A DNA stretch of 35,407 nucleotides from Clostridia bacterium (GTDB taxonomy: Bacteria; Bacillota; Clostridia; UMGS1883): assembly GCA_021202495.1 (NCBI GenBank), contig JAJQCX010000053.1, positions 1 to 35,407 on the forward strand, in the 5' to 3' direction. The translations under genes were made by a program, and so were the position numbers. Below, in pieces: positions 21,573 to 27,704 of the stretch. Below the pieces are notes generated by a model. It ran no database searches and had not been told where the DNA came from. It saw only the letters and a list, made by a program, of their open reading frames with translations. Within the stretch, counting starts at the first letter, position 1, and each line of letters starts with the position of its first letter.

Positions 21573-22511
21573 TCAATCGATAAATCCCGTCCATGTTTCG
21601 TCGCGCACTTTTTTTAATTCCTCCAAAAACTCTTTATCGAGCCTTGTCAATTCATATCCGGCGCGGCTGAGCAAAACGTCGCGGTAGCGCCGCGTTTTTT
21701 CGACAATCCTTTTCTGCACGAGCGAATATTTTTCCAAAAAGTCGCGCGGCAGAGGAGAGGAGCACATAAATGTGTCCGAGTTGTGCTCCAAAAGGTCAAA
21801 CTGGCTCGCCCGCTCAAAGAGGAAAATCTTTTTCCTGACCTTGTCCGAAAATTCCGTCCTTTTTACGTCAATCGACGGCACGCTCGGCACATAAGGGTCG
21901 GCATAGGCAAGCTCGGTGTAATCGTAAAGCTCGCGCAGCGACACCGCGTCCTTTCCCGCAAGCGGATGATTTTCGCTCATCACGATAACCCGCTCAAAAT
22001 CCTTTATCAATTCGTATGATAAGCTCTTGTCCTTCGCCATTTTTTGAAAATATACGTCGTATTCCGACGCGTAGCGCACAATCGCAAGGCGGCATTCCGA
22101 ATTTAAAATGTTATTTATCGCGCGCATGGAATTTGTCTCACGATAGTAAAGCTCGCTTTCGCACTCGGGATCCGTTTTTTGCGCAAATCGCTCAAATGCG
22201 CGCGCAATGTAGCTCACTCTCGGCGCGGAGAGGGAAAAGCGCAAAACGTCGCGGCGCTCGGATTTATAAAATTCCTCTAATTCCTCCATCTGCCCCAGCA
22301 GCTTTTTCCCGCGCTTTATAAATTCCTCGCCTTCCTCCGTCACAACCATGCCCTTGGGCGTGCGCGAAAAGACGGCAAAGCCCAATTCCTCCTCAAATTC
22401 CTTCACCGCACGGCTCAAATTGGGCTGATTCATGCAAAGCTTTTCCGCTGCTTTCTTTACGGACCCCGCGTCCGCCACCGCCGCAACGTATTTCAAATGC
22501 TGCATATTCAT
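21573..22511 (-). CDS. LysR-family transcriptional regulator
   Basis: This 312-residue protein has the LysR helix-turn-helix AVADAGSVKKAAEKLCMNQPNLSRAV (segment near residues 11-36), an extension helix, and a two-lobed effector-binding domain. The start is taken at the first ATG after GGGGGCGG; a second ATG two codons later is possible. It is the same strand as rex and lies 107 bp upstream of it, separated by an AT-rich palindrome. Unlike most LysR proteins it has no divergent partner gene, since upstream is an intergenic repeat. Its target may be the succinate cluster downstream, by position only. Confidence 0.88.
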   Translation of the reverse strand: MNMQHLKYVAAVADAGSVKKAAEKLCMNQPNLSRAVKEFEEELGFAVFSRTPKGMVVTEEGEEFIKRGKKLLGQMEELEEFYKSERRDVLRFSLSAPRVSYIARAFERFAQKTDPECESELYYRETNSMRAINNILNSECRLAIVRYASEYDVYFQKMAKDKSLSYELIKDFERVIVMSENHPLAGKDAVSLRELYDYTELAYADPYVPSVPSIDVKRTEFSDKVRKKIFLFERASQFDLLEHNSDTFMCSSPLPRDFLEKYSLVQKRIVEKTRRYRDVLLSRAGYELTRLDKEFLEELKKVRDETWTGFID

Positions 22512-22640
22512 TCCGCCGCCCCCAATCCCTAAAGTATCTCTACATTATATATGTTTATTATACGATAAATTCCGCTCAAAAGCAAGAACATAAAAACGGC
22601 GCGGGCAGCGGCATTTAATTTGTATTTTTCGCCGTCTTAG

Positions 22641-22765
22641 TTGTAGGGGCGCCCGCTTGTCCCCGCCCGGCAATGCGCAGCATTGCATTGCCCCATTGAG
22701 GCAATCACCGGCGTCAAATTAACGTATCAAACAAACGGCGCGGGGCAAATCCCCGCGCCGCGTAA
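22641..22765. repeat. TTGTAGGGGCG-type repeat and terminator of the secreted-protein gene
   Basis: The segment 22641-22670 begins TTGTAGGGGCG and ends TCCCCGCCCGG, the same pattern as two copies at 27477-27506 and 27561-27592 (opposite orientation). A second hairpin GCAATGC/GCATTGC follows, and GGCGCGGGG/CCCCGCGCC (22737-22759) lies just past the leftward gene's stop as its probable terminator. No gene is seen in the rest of 22512-22770. Confidence 0.6.
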
Positions 22766-22770
22766 AAAGC

Positions 22771-23751
22771 TTATTTAGCATATCCCGCGTATATCACAAC
22801 GTCCGTCACCTTGCTTGCCGAGTCGGCGGTTGTTTTCACGAACACATACCGCGGATTTGATGCGGAATATATTATATCCTCAAAGCTTCCCTTTTCAACA
22901 GTTATGCCGCTGCTCGTCTTTGTGACGAGCGTGTAACTGCAATAGCTTGTCGGCGCATAGAGTATTTCCGCTTCAAATTCGCCGCTTTCCAATTCGTCAA
23001 GGGTTTCGCATATGCAGAAATACGACGACGTTTTTGCGGCGACCCAACCGCCCGCAACGTTCACACACTTGTCGCTCGGCGTGTCGGAAATGCTGCCTCC
23101 GTCGCCCGAAACTTCTCCCAAGCTTGTTTTTGTCGCGTTAAATAAAACAGCAATATTTTCGGCGTAATTTCCGTTTTCCTCATATACGATAACATTTCCC
23201 GCGGCAATTGTTTCGCTCAATGCCATATCCTCCGCGCTGTCGGGATTTACGATGATTGAGGTTGAAGCTCCGTTAATCATGCCCGTAATCTTGTAGCTGT
23301 CCTTGCCGTCCGCCAGCGTCATGGCGTTTCTTGTAACAACCATCACCGACGCTTCCGCGTCGGAGCGCGTCGCTTCGGCATCTGTGAGCGAGGTGATTTT
23401 TTGAGAAAGAACGTCCGCAAGCGGCTCTGTTTCCCTCCATAAAAATGCCGTCACAATGTCACCGTTTTCCGTGCCCTTTGGCAGATTTATTTCAGCACAA
23501 GCCCTATCGTCCGCCGCAATGCTCAAATTTTCCGAAACAACACCCTTTACAATCCCTTCATCGTCCGAAACGGCAAGATATATAGTGCTGTCAATGTCAT
23601 TTTCACTCATATTACCCGCTTCGATTTGACACACTCCGCCGCTCGTAATCTCTGAAATGTCAAGATAACAATAACTTGCCGCACCGCACGGCATTGCCGC
23701 GAAAATCAGCGTCCATGCCAAAAACAGCGCACAAAACTTTTTTCCGTGCAT
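22771..23751 (-). CDS. Secreted protein of unknown function
   Basis: This 326-residue protein starts with a clear Sec signal peptide (basic MHGKK, hydrophobic FCALFLAWTLIFAAM, then CGAAS, where cleavage is likely). The mature part is acidic, rich in Ser, Thr, Ala and Val with beta-strand-like periodicity, and has several cysteines. There are no catalytic motifs I recognise and no sorting signal, SLH or dockerin module. The first part resembles bacterial Ig-like or cell-surface repeat domains in composition only. The start follows GGGAGAGG. It has its own terminator and appears monocistronic. Export is well supported; function is unknown. Confidence 0.7.
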   Translation of the reverse strand: MHGKKFCALFLAWTLIFAAMPCGAASYCYLDISEITSGGVCQIEAGNMSENDIDSTIYLAVSDDEGIVKGVVSENLSIAADDRACAEINLPKGTENGDIVTAFLWRETEPLADVLSQKITSLTDAEATRSDAEASVMVVTRNAMTLADGKDSYKITGMINGASTSIIVNPDSAEDMALSETIAAGNVIVYEENGNYAENIAVLFNATKTSLGEVSGDGGSISDTPSDKCVNVAGGWVAAKTSSYFCICETLDELESGEFEAEILYAPTSYCSYTLVTKTSSGITVEKGSFEDIIYSASNPRYVFVKTTADSASKVTDVVIYAGYAK

Positions 23752-23774
23752 ATGAAATCCTCTCCCAATATGAA

Positions 23775-23801
23775 AATCCCGAACGGTTCTCGCTCGGGAT
23801 T
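23775..23801 (-). terminator. Terminator of the KDPG aldolase gene
   Basis: The arms AATCCCGA and TCGGGATT flank an 11-base loop, with TTTTC following in the leftward direction, 13 bp past the stop codon. Confidence 0.7.
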
Positions 23802-23813
23802 CCCTCTTTTTGC

Positions 23814-24452
23814 TTAGCCTCGTACTTCTTTTACAATCTGCACAGCCTCCGCGACAAGCTCGGTTATCTTCGCAAAATCGCCCGCCTTAACAAGGTCGCC
23901 CTTTACCATCCAGCTTCCGCCGCAGGCAAGGATCCTGTCATATGCGAGATAGTCGCGCACATTGTTCTGATTTATGCCGCCCGTGGGCATAAATTTAACG
24001 CTCGTGTAGGGAGCCGCCATCGCCTTAATCATCTTAAGACCGCCCGCCTGCTCCGCCGGGAAGAACTTTACAACATCGAGCCCGTTTTCAAGAGCCTGCT
24101 CAACGTCGGAGGGGTTCGCCGTGCCGGGCATAATTAAAATGCCCTTTTCAACGCAGTATTTTACAATTCTCGGATTGAGCCCCGGACTTACGATGAATTT
24201 CGCACCCGCGTTTACCGCGCGGTCAACCTGCTCCGTCGTCAAAACCGTGCCCGCGCCCACAAGCATATCCGGGAATTTTTCCGTCATTATTTTTATCGAT
24301 TCCTCAGCCGCGTCGGTTCTGAACGTAACCTCCGCGCACGGAAGTCCCCCGTCGCACAGCGCCTTGCCCAAAGGCTCCGCGTCCTTCGCGTCGTTAAGCA
24401 CAACCACCGGCACAATGCCCATCTCGCCGATTTGTTCCAATACCTTGTTCAT
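23814..24452 (-). CDS. eda: 2-dehydro-3-deoxy-phosphogluconate (KDPG/KHG) aldolase
   Basis: This 212-residue class I aldolase cleaves KDPG to pyruvate and glyceraldehyde 3-phosphate, or hydroxyketoglutarate in the broader family. The TIM-barrel motifs are complete: E41 and R45 in AEVTFRT, the segment GAGTVLT, and the Schiff-base lysine K129 in VVKFFPAEQAGG. The phosphate-binding FMPTGGI is also present. The start follows GGAGAGG. It is a single-gene unit with its own terminator; no kdgK or uronate genes are nearby, so whether it serves Entner-Doudoroff or uronate breakdown cannot be told. Confidence 0.93.
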   Translation of the reverse strand: MNKVLEQIGEMGIVPVVVLNDAKDAEPLGKALCDGGLPCAEVTFRTDAAEESIKIMTEKFPDMLVGAGTVLTTEQVDRAVNAGAKFIVSPGLNPRIVKYCVEKGILIMPGTANPSDVEQALENGLDVVKFFPAEQAGGLKMIKAMAAPYTSVKFMPTGGINQNNVRDYLAYDRILACGGSWMVKGDLVKAGDFAKITELVAEAVQIVKEVRG

Positions 24453-24562
24453 ACTATCCTCTCCTAAATAAAATAATCTTACATATATAATAGTATAAAA
24501 CGCACACTTTTTCAAGAGGGAAATGAAAAATAAGGTTAAAAATTGAAAAGGGAATTTTACTA

Positions 24563-24591
24563 TTGACAAACTTTATGGCGAACGGTATAAT
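24563..24591 (+). promoter_or_regulatory. Consensus promoter of the antisense RNA
   Basis: TTGACA (24563-24568) and TATAAT (24586-24591) with an exact 17-bp spacer. No protein gene follows; the transcript would end at a terminator about 80 bases later. Confidence 0.75.
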
Positions 24592-24597
24592 AAATAT

Positions 24598-24680
24598 AGA
24601 AAAGGCAAGACCTCAAACGGTTATGCCAAAGAGTATTTTATCAAAATAACGCACTCATTGGTGGGGGGCGTTATTTTTTT
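24598..24680 (+). ncRNA. Candidate type I antitoxin RNA
   Basis: A transcript from the consensus promoter would be about 80 nt and end at AAATAACGC/GCGTTATTT followed by seven T. Its 5' part can fold through GGCA/TGCC and ACC/GGT (24603-24627). Its 3' end overlaps the end of the oppositely transcribed toxin mRNA by roughly 40 bases, the arrangement of TxpA/RatA and BsrG/SR4. The sequence AAGAC...CGGTTATGCCA is also present, same sense, in the toxin 5' leader. Confidence 0.6.
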
Positions 24681-24739
24681 ACGGAATTTAACAATAACAA
24701 AAGAACAATCAAAAATAAAATCATTCCTTCGTATTCCAT
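24671..24739 (-). CDS. Candidate type I toxin, 22-residue membrane peptide
   Basis: The peptide MEYEGMILFLIVLLLLLNSVKK has a short acidic N-terminus, one hydrophobic helix and a basic tail, as in the holin-like/TxpA-like toxins of Firmicutes. The ribosome binding site is an extended perfect AAAGGAGGTGAT, eight bases from the ATG. It has a strong promoter with a leader of about 90 nt and ends in the terminator it shares with the convergent antisense RNA. It is too short for ordinary gene finders. Toxicity is inferred, not shown. Confidence 0.65.
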   Translation of the reverse strand: MEYEGMILFLIVLLLLLNSVKK

Positions 24740-24834
24740 AGTCATCACCTCCTTTCATTGATTATGGAGATGATGGCATAACCGCCCTTAACTGTTTAGT
24801 CTTGCCCTTTTGCCGAAGTTCATCGGCGAAAGAT

Positions 24835-24863
24835 ATTATACATTATGTTTTGTCGAATTGCAA
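24835..24863 (-). promoter_or_regulatory. Promoter of the candidate toxin
   Basis: TTGCAA (24863-24858) and TATAAT (24840-24835) with a 17-bp spacer on the minus strand. The leader that follows contains GCCGA/TCGGC near its 5' end and a 3' part with the same AAGAC...CGGTTATGCCA sequence as the antisense RNA. Confidence 0.65.
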
Positions 24864-24932
24864 GAAAAACATTGATTATTTGTAGTATAAAAGCGAATCT
24901 TTCTTAAATAAACCAAAAAATTGAAAAACTCT

Positions 24933-25217
24933 TTAAAGATTGGCGTTGGATTCATTTTCCTCTCGGCGGGATTTTGTAATCCACTCGGCTACGTCTTCTT
25001 CCGAATTAAAGCCCGCCTTTTCGGCTTCACCCTGCATTTGCCGCCGGAATTGCTGCATAGCATAAATGGCGGAATTGATAACTCTGACTTGCCCGTTTTC
25101 GACAATGAATGTAACGCGGTCGCCGGTTGAAACGCCGAGAACGGCGCGGATGTTTTTGGGTATTGTCACTTGTCCCTTGGACATAACTCGTGCATCGTTT
25201 ACTAAAGTTTCGGTCAT
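24933..25217 (-). CDS. AbrB/MazE-family DNA-binding protein (antitoxin-like)
   Basis: This 94-residue protein has a SpoVT-AbrB swapped-hairpin domain near residues 8-45 (VMSKGQVTIPKNIRAVLGV, then GDRVTFIVENGQVRV), followed by a charged helical tail, the usual layout of an AbrB-type antitoxin. The start follows AGGAGG. No toxin gene of the MazF, PIN or VapC type adjoins it, so it is either an orphan antitoxin or a global regulator. A perfect inverted repeat between its promoter and start suggests autoregulation. Confidence 0.85.
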   Translation of the reverse strand: MTETLVNDARVMSKGQVTIPKNIRAVLGVSTGDRVTFIVENGQVRVINSAIYAMQQFRRQMQGEAEKAGFNSEEDVAEWITKSRREENESNANL

Positions 25218-25237
25218 AATGAAACACCTCCTGATTA

Positions 25238-25297
25238 AAAAGTAGGGAAGTAGGAAATCCCTACTTTTATTATATACAAATATGCGCAAAAAGTCAA
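25238..25297 (-). promoter_or_regulatory. Promoter and inverted-repeat operator of the AbrB-like gene
   Basis: TTGACT (25297-25292) and TATAAT (25274-25269) are 17 bp apart. Immediately downstream, 10-bp arms AAAAGTAGGG (25238-25247) and CCCTACTTTT (25259-25268) form an inverted repeat that abuts the -10 box. Confidence 0.65.
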
Positions 25298-25388
25298 GCC
25301 CCCTCTATGCTCCTGCTTGACATACCGGAAAAAAGAGAGTAAAATAGGGCTAATATTTATAATTTAACCGGCGGGGAGGTGTGCGGGC

Positions 25389-26900
25389 TTGAAATTTTTA
25401 AACAGGGCGCTCAATAGGTTTGTGCTTGTCACGCTGTCACTCGCGCTGCAGATGGCGCTGCTTTTTTGGTTTTCGGCAAATATGCTGCCTGCGGTGGATA
25501 TAATCATACGTATATTAAGCGTTTTTGCGGTGTGCTACGTGATAAGCAATTCCGGCAATTCCGAAATGAAGCTTTCGTGGACTGTCGTCATTTTGGTGCT
25601 GCCGGTTTTCGGAACGCTGCTCTATCTTTTGACCGGCGGCAAACGTCCCGCGCGCAGGCTCCGCCGCCGCTGCGAGAGCGTCATTGCGAAAAACGACGTC
25701 TTTGTTATTCATCAGCCCGAAAACGAAGCGGAGTTGGCTGAGAAAAACGAGCATCTTGCCGCACAGGCGCACTATCTTGACAATTGGGGCTTTCCGCTTT
25801 ATAAAAATACCGACGCGGTCTATTTTCCGCTCGGCGACGACATGTACCCCGTGCTTTTAGAGGAGCTCCAAAAGGCGGAAAAATTTATCTTTATGGAGTA
25901 TTTCATTTTAAACGAGGGCGAAATGCTGCAAAGCGTGCTGGGCATTTTGGAGAAAAAAGCGGCGGAGGGCGTTGAAGTTCGCCTTATTTACGACGACGTC
26001 GGCAGCGTTTTCAACCTTCCCTACGGCTATGACAAAAAGCTTGAGGAACGCGGCATAAAGTGCCACGCCTTTAACCCATATGTGCCCATCTTTTCCTCCG
26101 TTATGAATAACCGCGACCACAGAAAAATCTGCGTCATAGATTCAAAGGTGGGCTTTACGGGCGGGATAAACCTTGCGGACGAATATATAAATAAAATTGA
26201 AAAATTCGGTCATTGGAAGGACAACGCCGTCATGCTGAAGGGCGTCGGCGTGTGGGGGCTGACGATGATGTTTCTTGACATGTGGAACGCCTTTCGCCCG
26301 GAGGATGCCGATCTTAACCGTTTCAGAGCCCCGCTTTATTTTTCGGGCGACGATTGCGGCTTTGTGCAGCCGTTCGGCGATTCGCCGCTCGACGACGAGC
26401 TCGTTTCGGAAAACGTCTATATGAATGCGATAAACGCGGCGCAGAAATATATTTATATTTATACCCCTTACCTCATTCCCGACAGGGAATTGACGACCGC
26501 GCTCTGCCTTGCGGCGAAAAAGGGCGTCGACGTCAAGCTCATCGTTCCCGGCATTCCCGATAAAAAGGCCGTTTATGCAATAACAAAGTCGTATTACGGC
26601 GCGCTTATCCGCGGCGGAGTTAAGATTTATAAATATCTCCCCGGCTTTGTCCACGCCAAAGGCTTTGTAGCGGACGACATTGTCGCCTGCGGCGGCACGA
26701 TTAACCTTGATTTCCGCAGTCTTTACCACCACTTTGAATGCGGCTGCATGTTTTATTATTCGCCGGTTGTCGGCATGATAAAAAAGGATTTTGAAGAGAC
26801 GCTCGAAAAATGCGAGCGGATAGAAAAATATCAAAAATTCAACGGTCTTTTCGGGAATATGTACCACGCAATTATGAGATTAATCGCACCGCTTTTGTAA
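25389..26900 (+). CDS. cls: Cardiolipin synthase (phospholipase D superfamily)
   Basis: This 503-residue membrane enzyme joins two phosphatidylglycerol molecules into cardiolipin. It has two N-terminal membrane helices (about residues 10-30 and 60-82), then two PLD domains, each with an HKD motif: HRKICVID (H244, K246, D251) and HAKGFVAD near residue 420, each followed by a GG/N motif (FTGGINLADEY, CGGTINLDFRS). The start is TTG, chosen for the GGGGAGGT eight bases upstream and the family-typical N-terminus. It has normal length and appears monocistronic. Confidence 0.93.
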   Translation: MKFLNRALNRFVLVTLSLALQMALLFWFSANMLPAVDIIIRILSVFAVCYVISNSGNSEMKLSWTVVILVLPVFGTLLYLLTGGKRPARRLRRRCESVIAKNDVFVIHQPENEAELAEKNEHLAAQAHYLDNWGFPLYKNTDAVYFPLGDDMYPVLLEELQKAEKFIFMEYFILNEGEMLQSVLGILEKKAAEGVEVRLIYDDVGSVFNLPYGYDKKLEERGIKCHAFNPYVPIFSSVMNNRDHRKICVIDSKVGFTGGINLADEYINKIEKFGHWKDNAVMLKGVGVWGLTMMFLDMWNAFRPEDADLNRFRAPLYFSGDDCGFVQPFGDSPLDDELVSENVYMNAINAAQKYIYIYTPYLIPDRELTTALCLAAKKGVDVKLIVPGIPDKKAVYAITKSYYGALIRGGVKIYKYLPGFVHAKGFVADDIVACGGTINLDFRSLYHHFECGCMFYYSPVVGMIKKDFEETLEKCERIEKYQKFNGLFGNMYHAIMRLIAPLL

Positions 26901-26935
26901 CTTAACACAAATTTAATTATTTCGGCATTTTTATA

Positions 26936-26964
26936 TTGACAAAGGGTTTTCTTTGTGATATTCT
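26936..26964 (+). promoter_or_regulatory. rpsO promoter
   Basis: TTGACA (26936-26941) and TATTCT (26959-26964) with a 17-bp spacer, giving a leader of about 100 nt before rpsO. Confidence 0.65.
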
Positions 26965-26970
26965 TCTATT

Positions 26971-27019
26971 TGGTTTTTGACATAAAACCATGCTGTCCGC
27001 GGTCAACGGATTTGGTTTT
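26971..27019 (+). promoter_or_regulatory. Structured rpsO leader with two alternative hairpins
   Basis: AAAACCA (26984-26990) can pair either with TGGTTTT upstream (26971-26977) or with an identical TGGTTTT downstream (27013-27019); the latter stem also contains TCCG/CGGA. The two folds exclude each other. S15 often represses its own translation through a leader structure, and these structures vary widely between phyla, so this is a plausible autoregulatory element. Confidence 0.5.
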
Positions 27020-27071
27020 CTCCGACCTTTCACTTTGGCTGACGGGAATTAAATTTTTAGGAGGATTTTTT

Positions 27072-27335
27072 ATGACACCGCAGAAAAAAGCAGAAATCAT
27101 CAACGATTTCAAGAGAGCGGAGAACGATACCGGTTCTCCGGAGGTACAGATTGCGCTTCTCACCGAGCGTATCAATCACCTCAACGAGCATTTGAAGATT
27201 TATAAGAAGGATCATCATTCAAGACGCGGTCTTTTGAAGATGGTCGGTAAGAGACGCGCGCTCCTCGACTATCTAATGAAGAAGGACATCGAAAGATACC
27301 GTGCCGTTGTCGCAAAGCTCGGACTTAGAAAGTAG
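27072..27335 (+). CDS. rpsO: 30S ribosomal protein S15
   Basis: This 87-residue protein shows the S15 signature throughout: NDTGSPEVQIALLTERINHL, then HHSRRGLLKMVGKRRALLDYL and a basic C-terminus. S15 binds the central domain of 16S rRNA. The start follows AGGAGG and gives the normal family length; a longer upstream frame would extend into the leader. It is followed by a strong terminator, then a repeat-bearing spacer and pnp, the conserved bacterial order. Confidence 0.97.
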   Translation: MTPQKKAEIINDFKRAENDTGSPEVQIALLTERINHLNEHLKIYKKDHHSRRGLLKMVGKRRALLDYLMKKDIERYRAVVAKLGLRK

Positions 27336-27342
27336 CATTTTA

Positions 27343-27380
27343 AACAAGGCGGGTGCAAAATATTGTTCCCGCCTTGTTTT
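27343..27380 (+). terminator. rpsO terminator
   Basis: Perfect arms AACAAGGCGGG and CCCGCCTTGTT, followed by TT, eight bases past the stop codon. Confidence 0.8.
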
Positions 27381-27385
27381 CATAC

Positions 27386-27662
27386 GGAGACTTATGTGAA
27401 GTTTCTCACTTACAAATGAAAATTGATATACGTTCAGCCGCGAAGCCTGTGTTGATTGTTTGTTGGGTGGCAGACTGCGGGCGGGGATAAACCCCGCCCC
27501 TACAACCGAGACAGCGAGAAAATTGCGTAAAATGGGCTGATTTTGGGCTGGGCGGTAGACCGCGGCGGGAGCAAGCCCCCCGCCCTACGACCGATGAAGT
27601 GCGTAATTGTGAATTGGATTGGTTTTCATTTGTAAGTGATAAAATCATCGCATAAGTCCTCC
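27386..27662. repeat. Element with long terminal inverted repeats between rpsO and pnp
   Basis: The ends match as inverse complements over about 35 bases: GACTTATGTGAAG..TCACTTACAAATGAAAA on the left (27388-27422) and its near-complement ending in GCATAAGTCCTCC on the right (27623-27662). Inside are two inverted TTGTAGGGGCG-type repeats and a fragment of the GTTCAGCCGC hairpin. No gene is seen in these 369 bases between rpsO and pnp. It may be a MITE-like insertion or a long RNA stem with the loop filled by repeats. A possible promoter for pnp (TTGGAT 27614-27619, TGATAA 27637-27642) lies at the right end. Confidence 0.6.
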
Positions 27663-27704
27663 GAAAAAAATGATATGAAAATTTTTATGGAGGAGTGTAA
27701 AAAC

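Noticed and set aside
27636..27704. An earlier start for pnp inside the intergenic repeat
   Set aside because: The upstream extension is absent from the PNPase family and lacks a ribosome binding site, whereas GGAGGA precedes the ATG at 27705.
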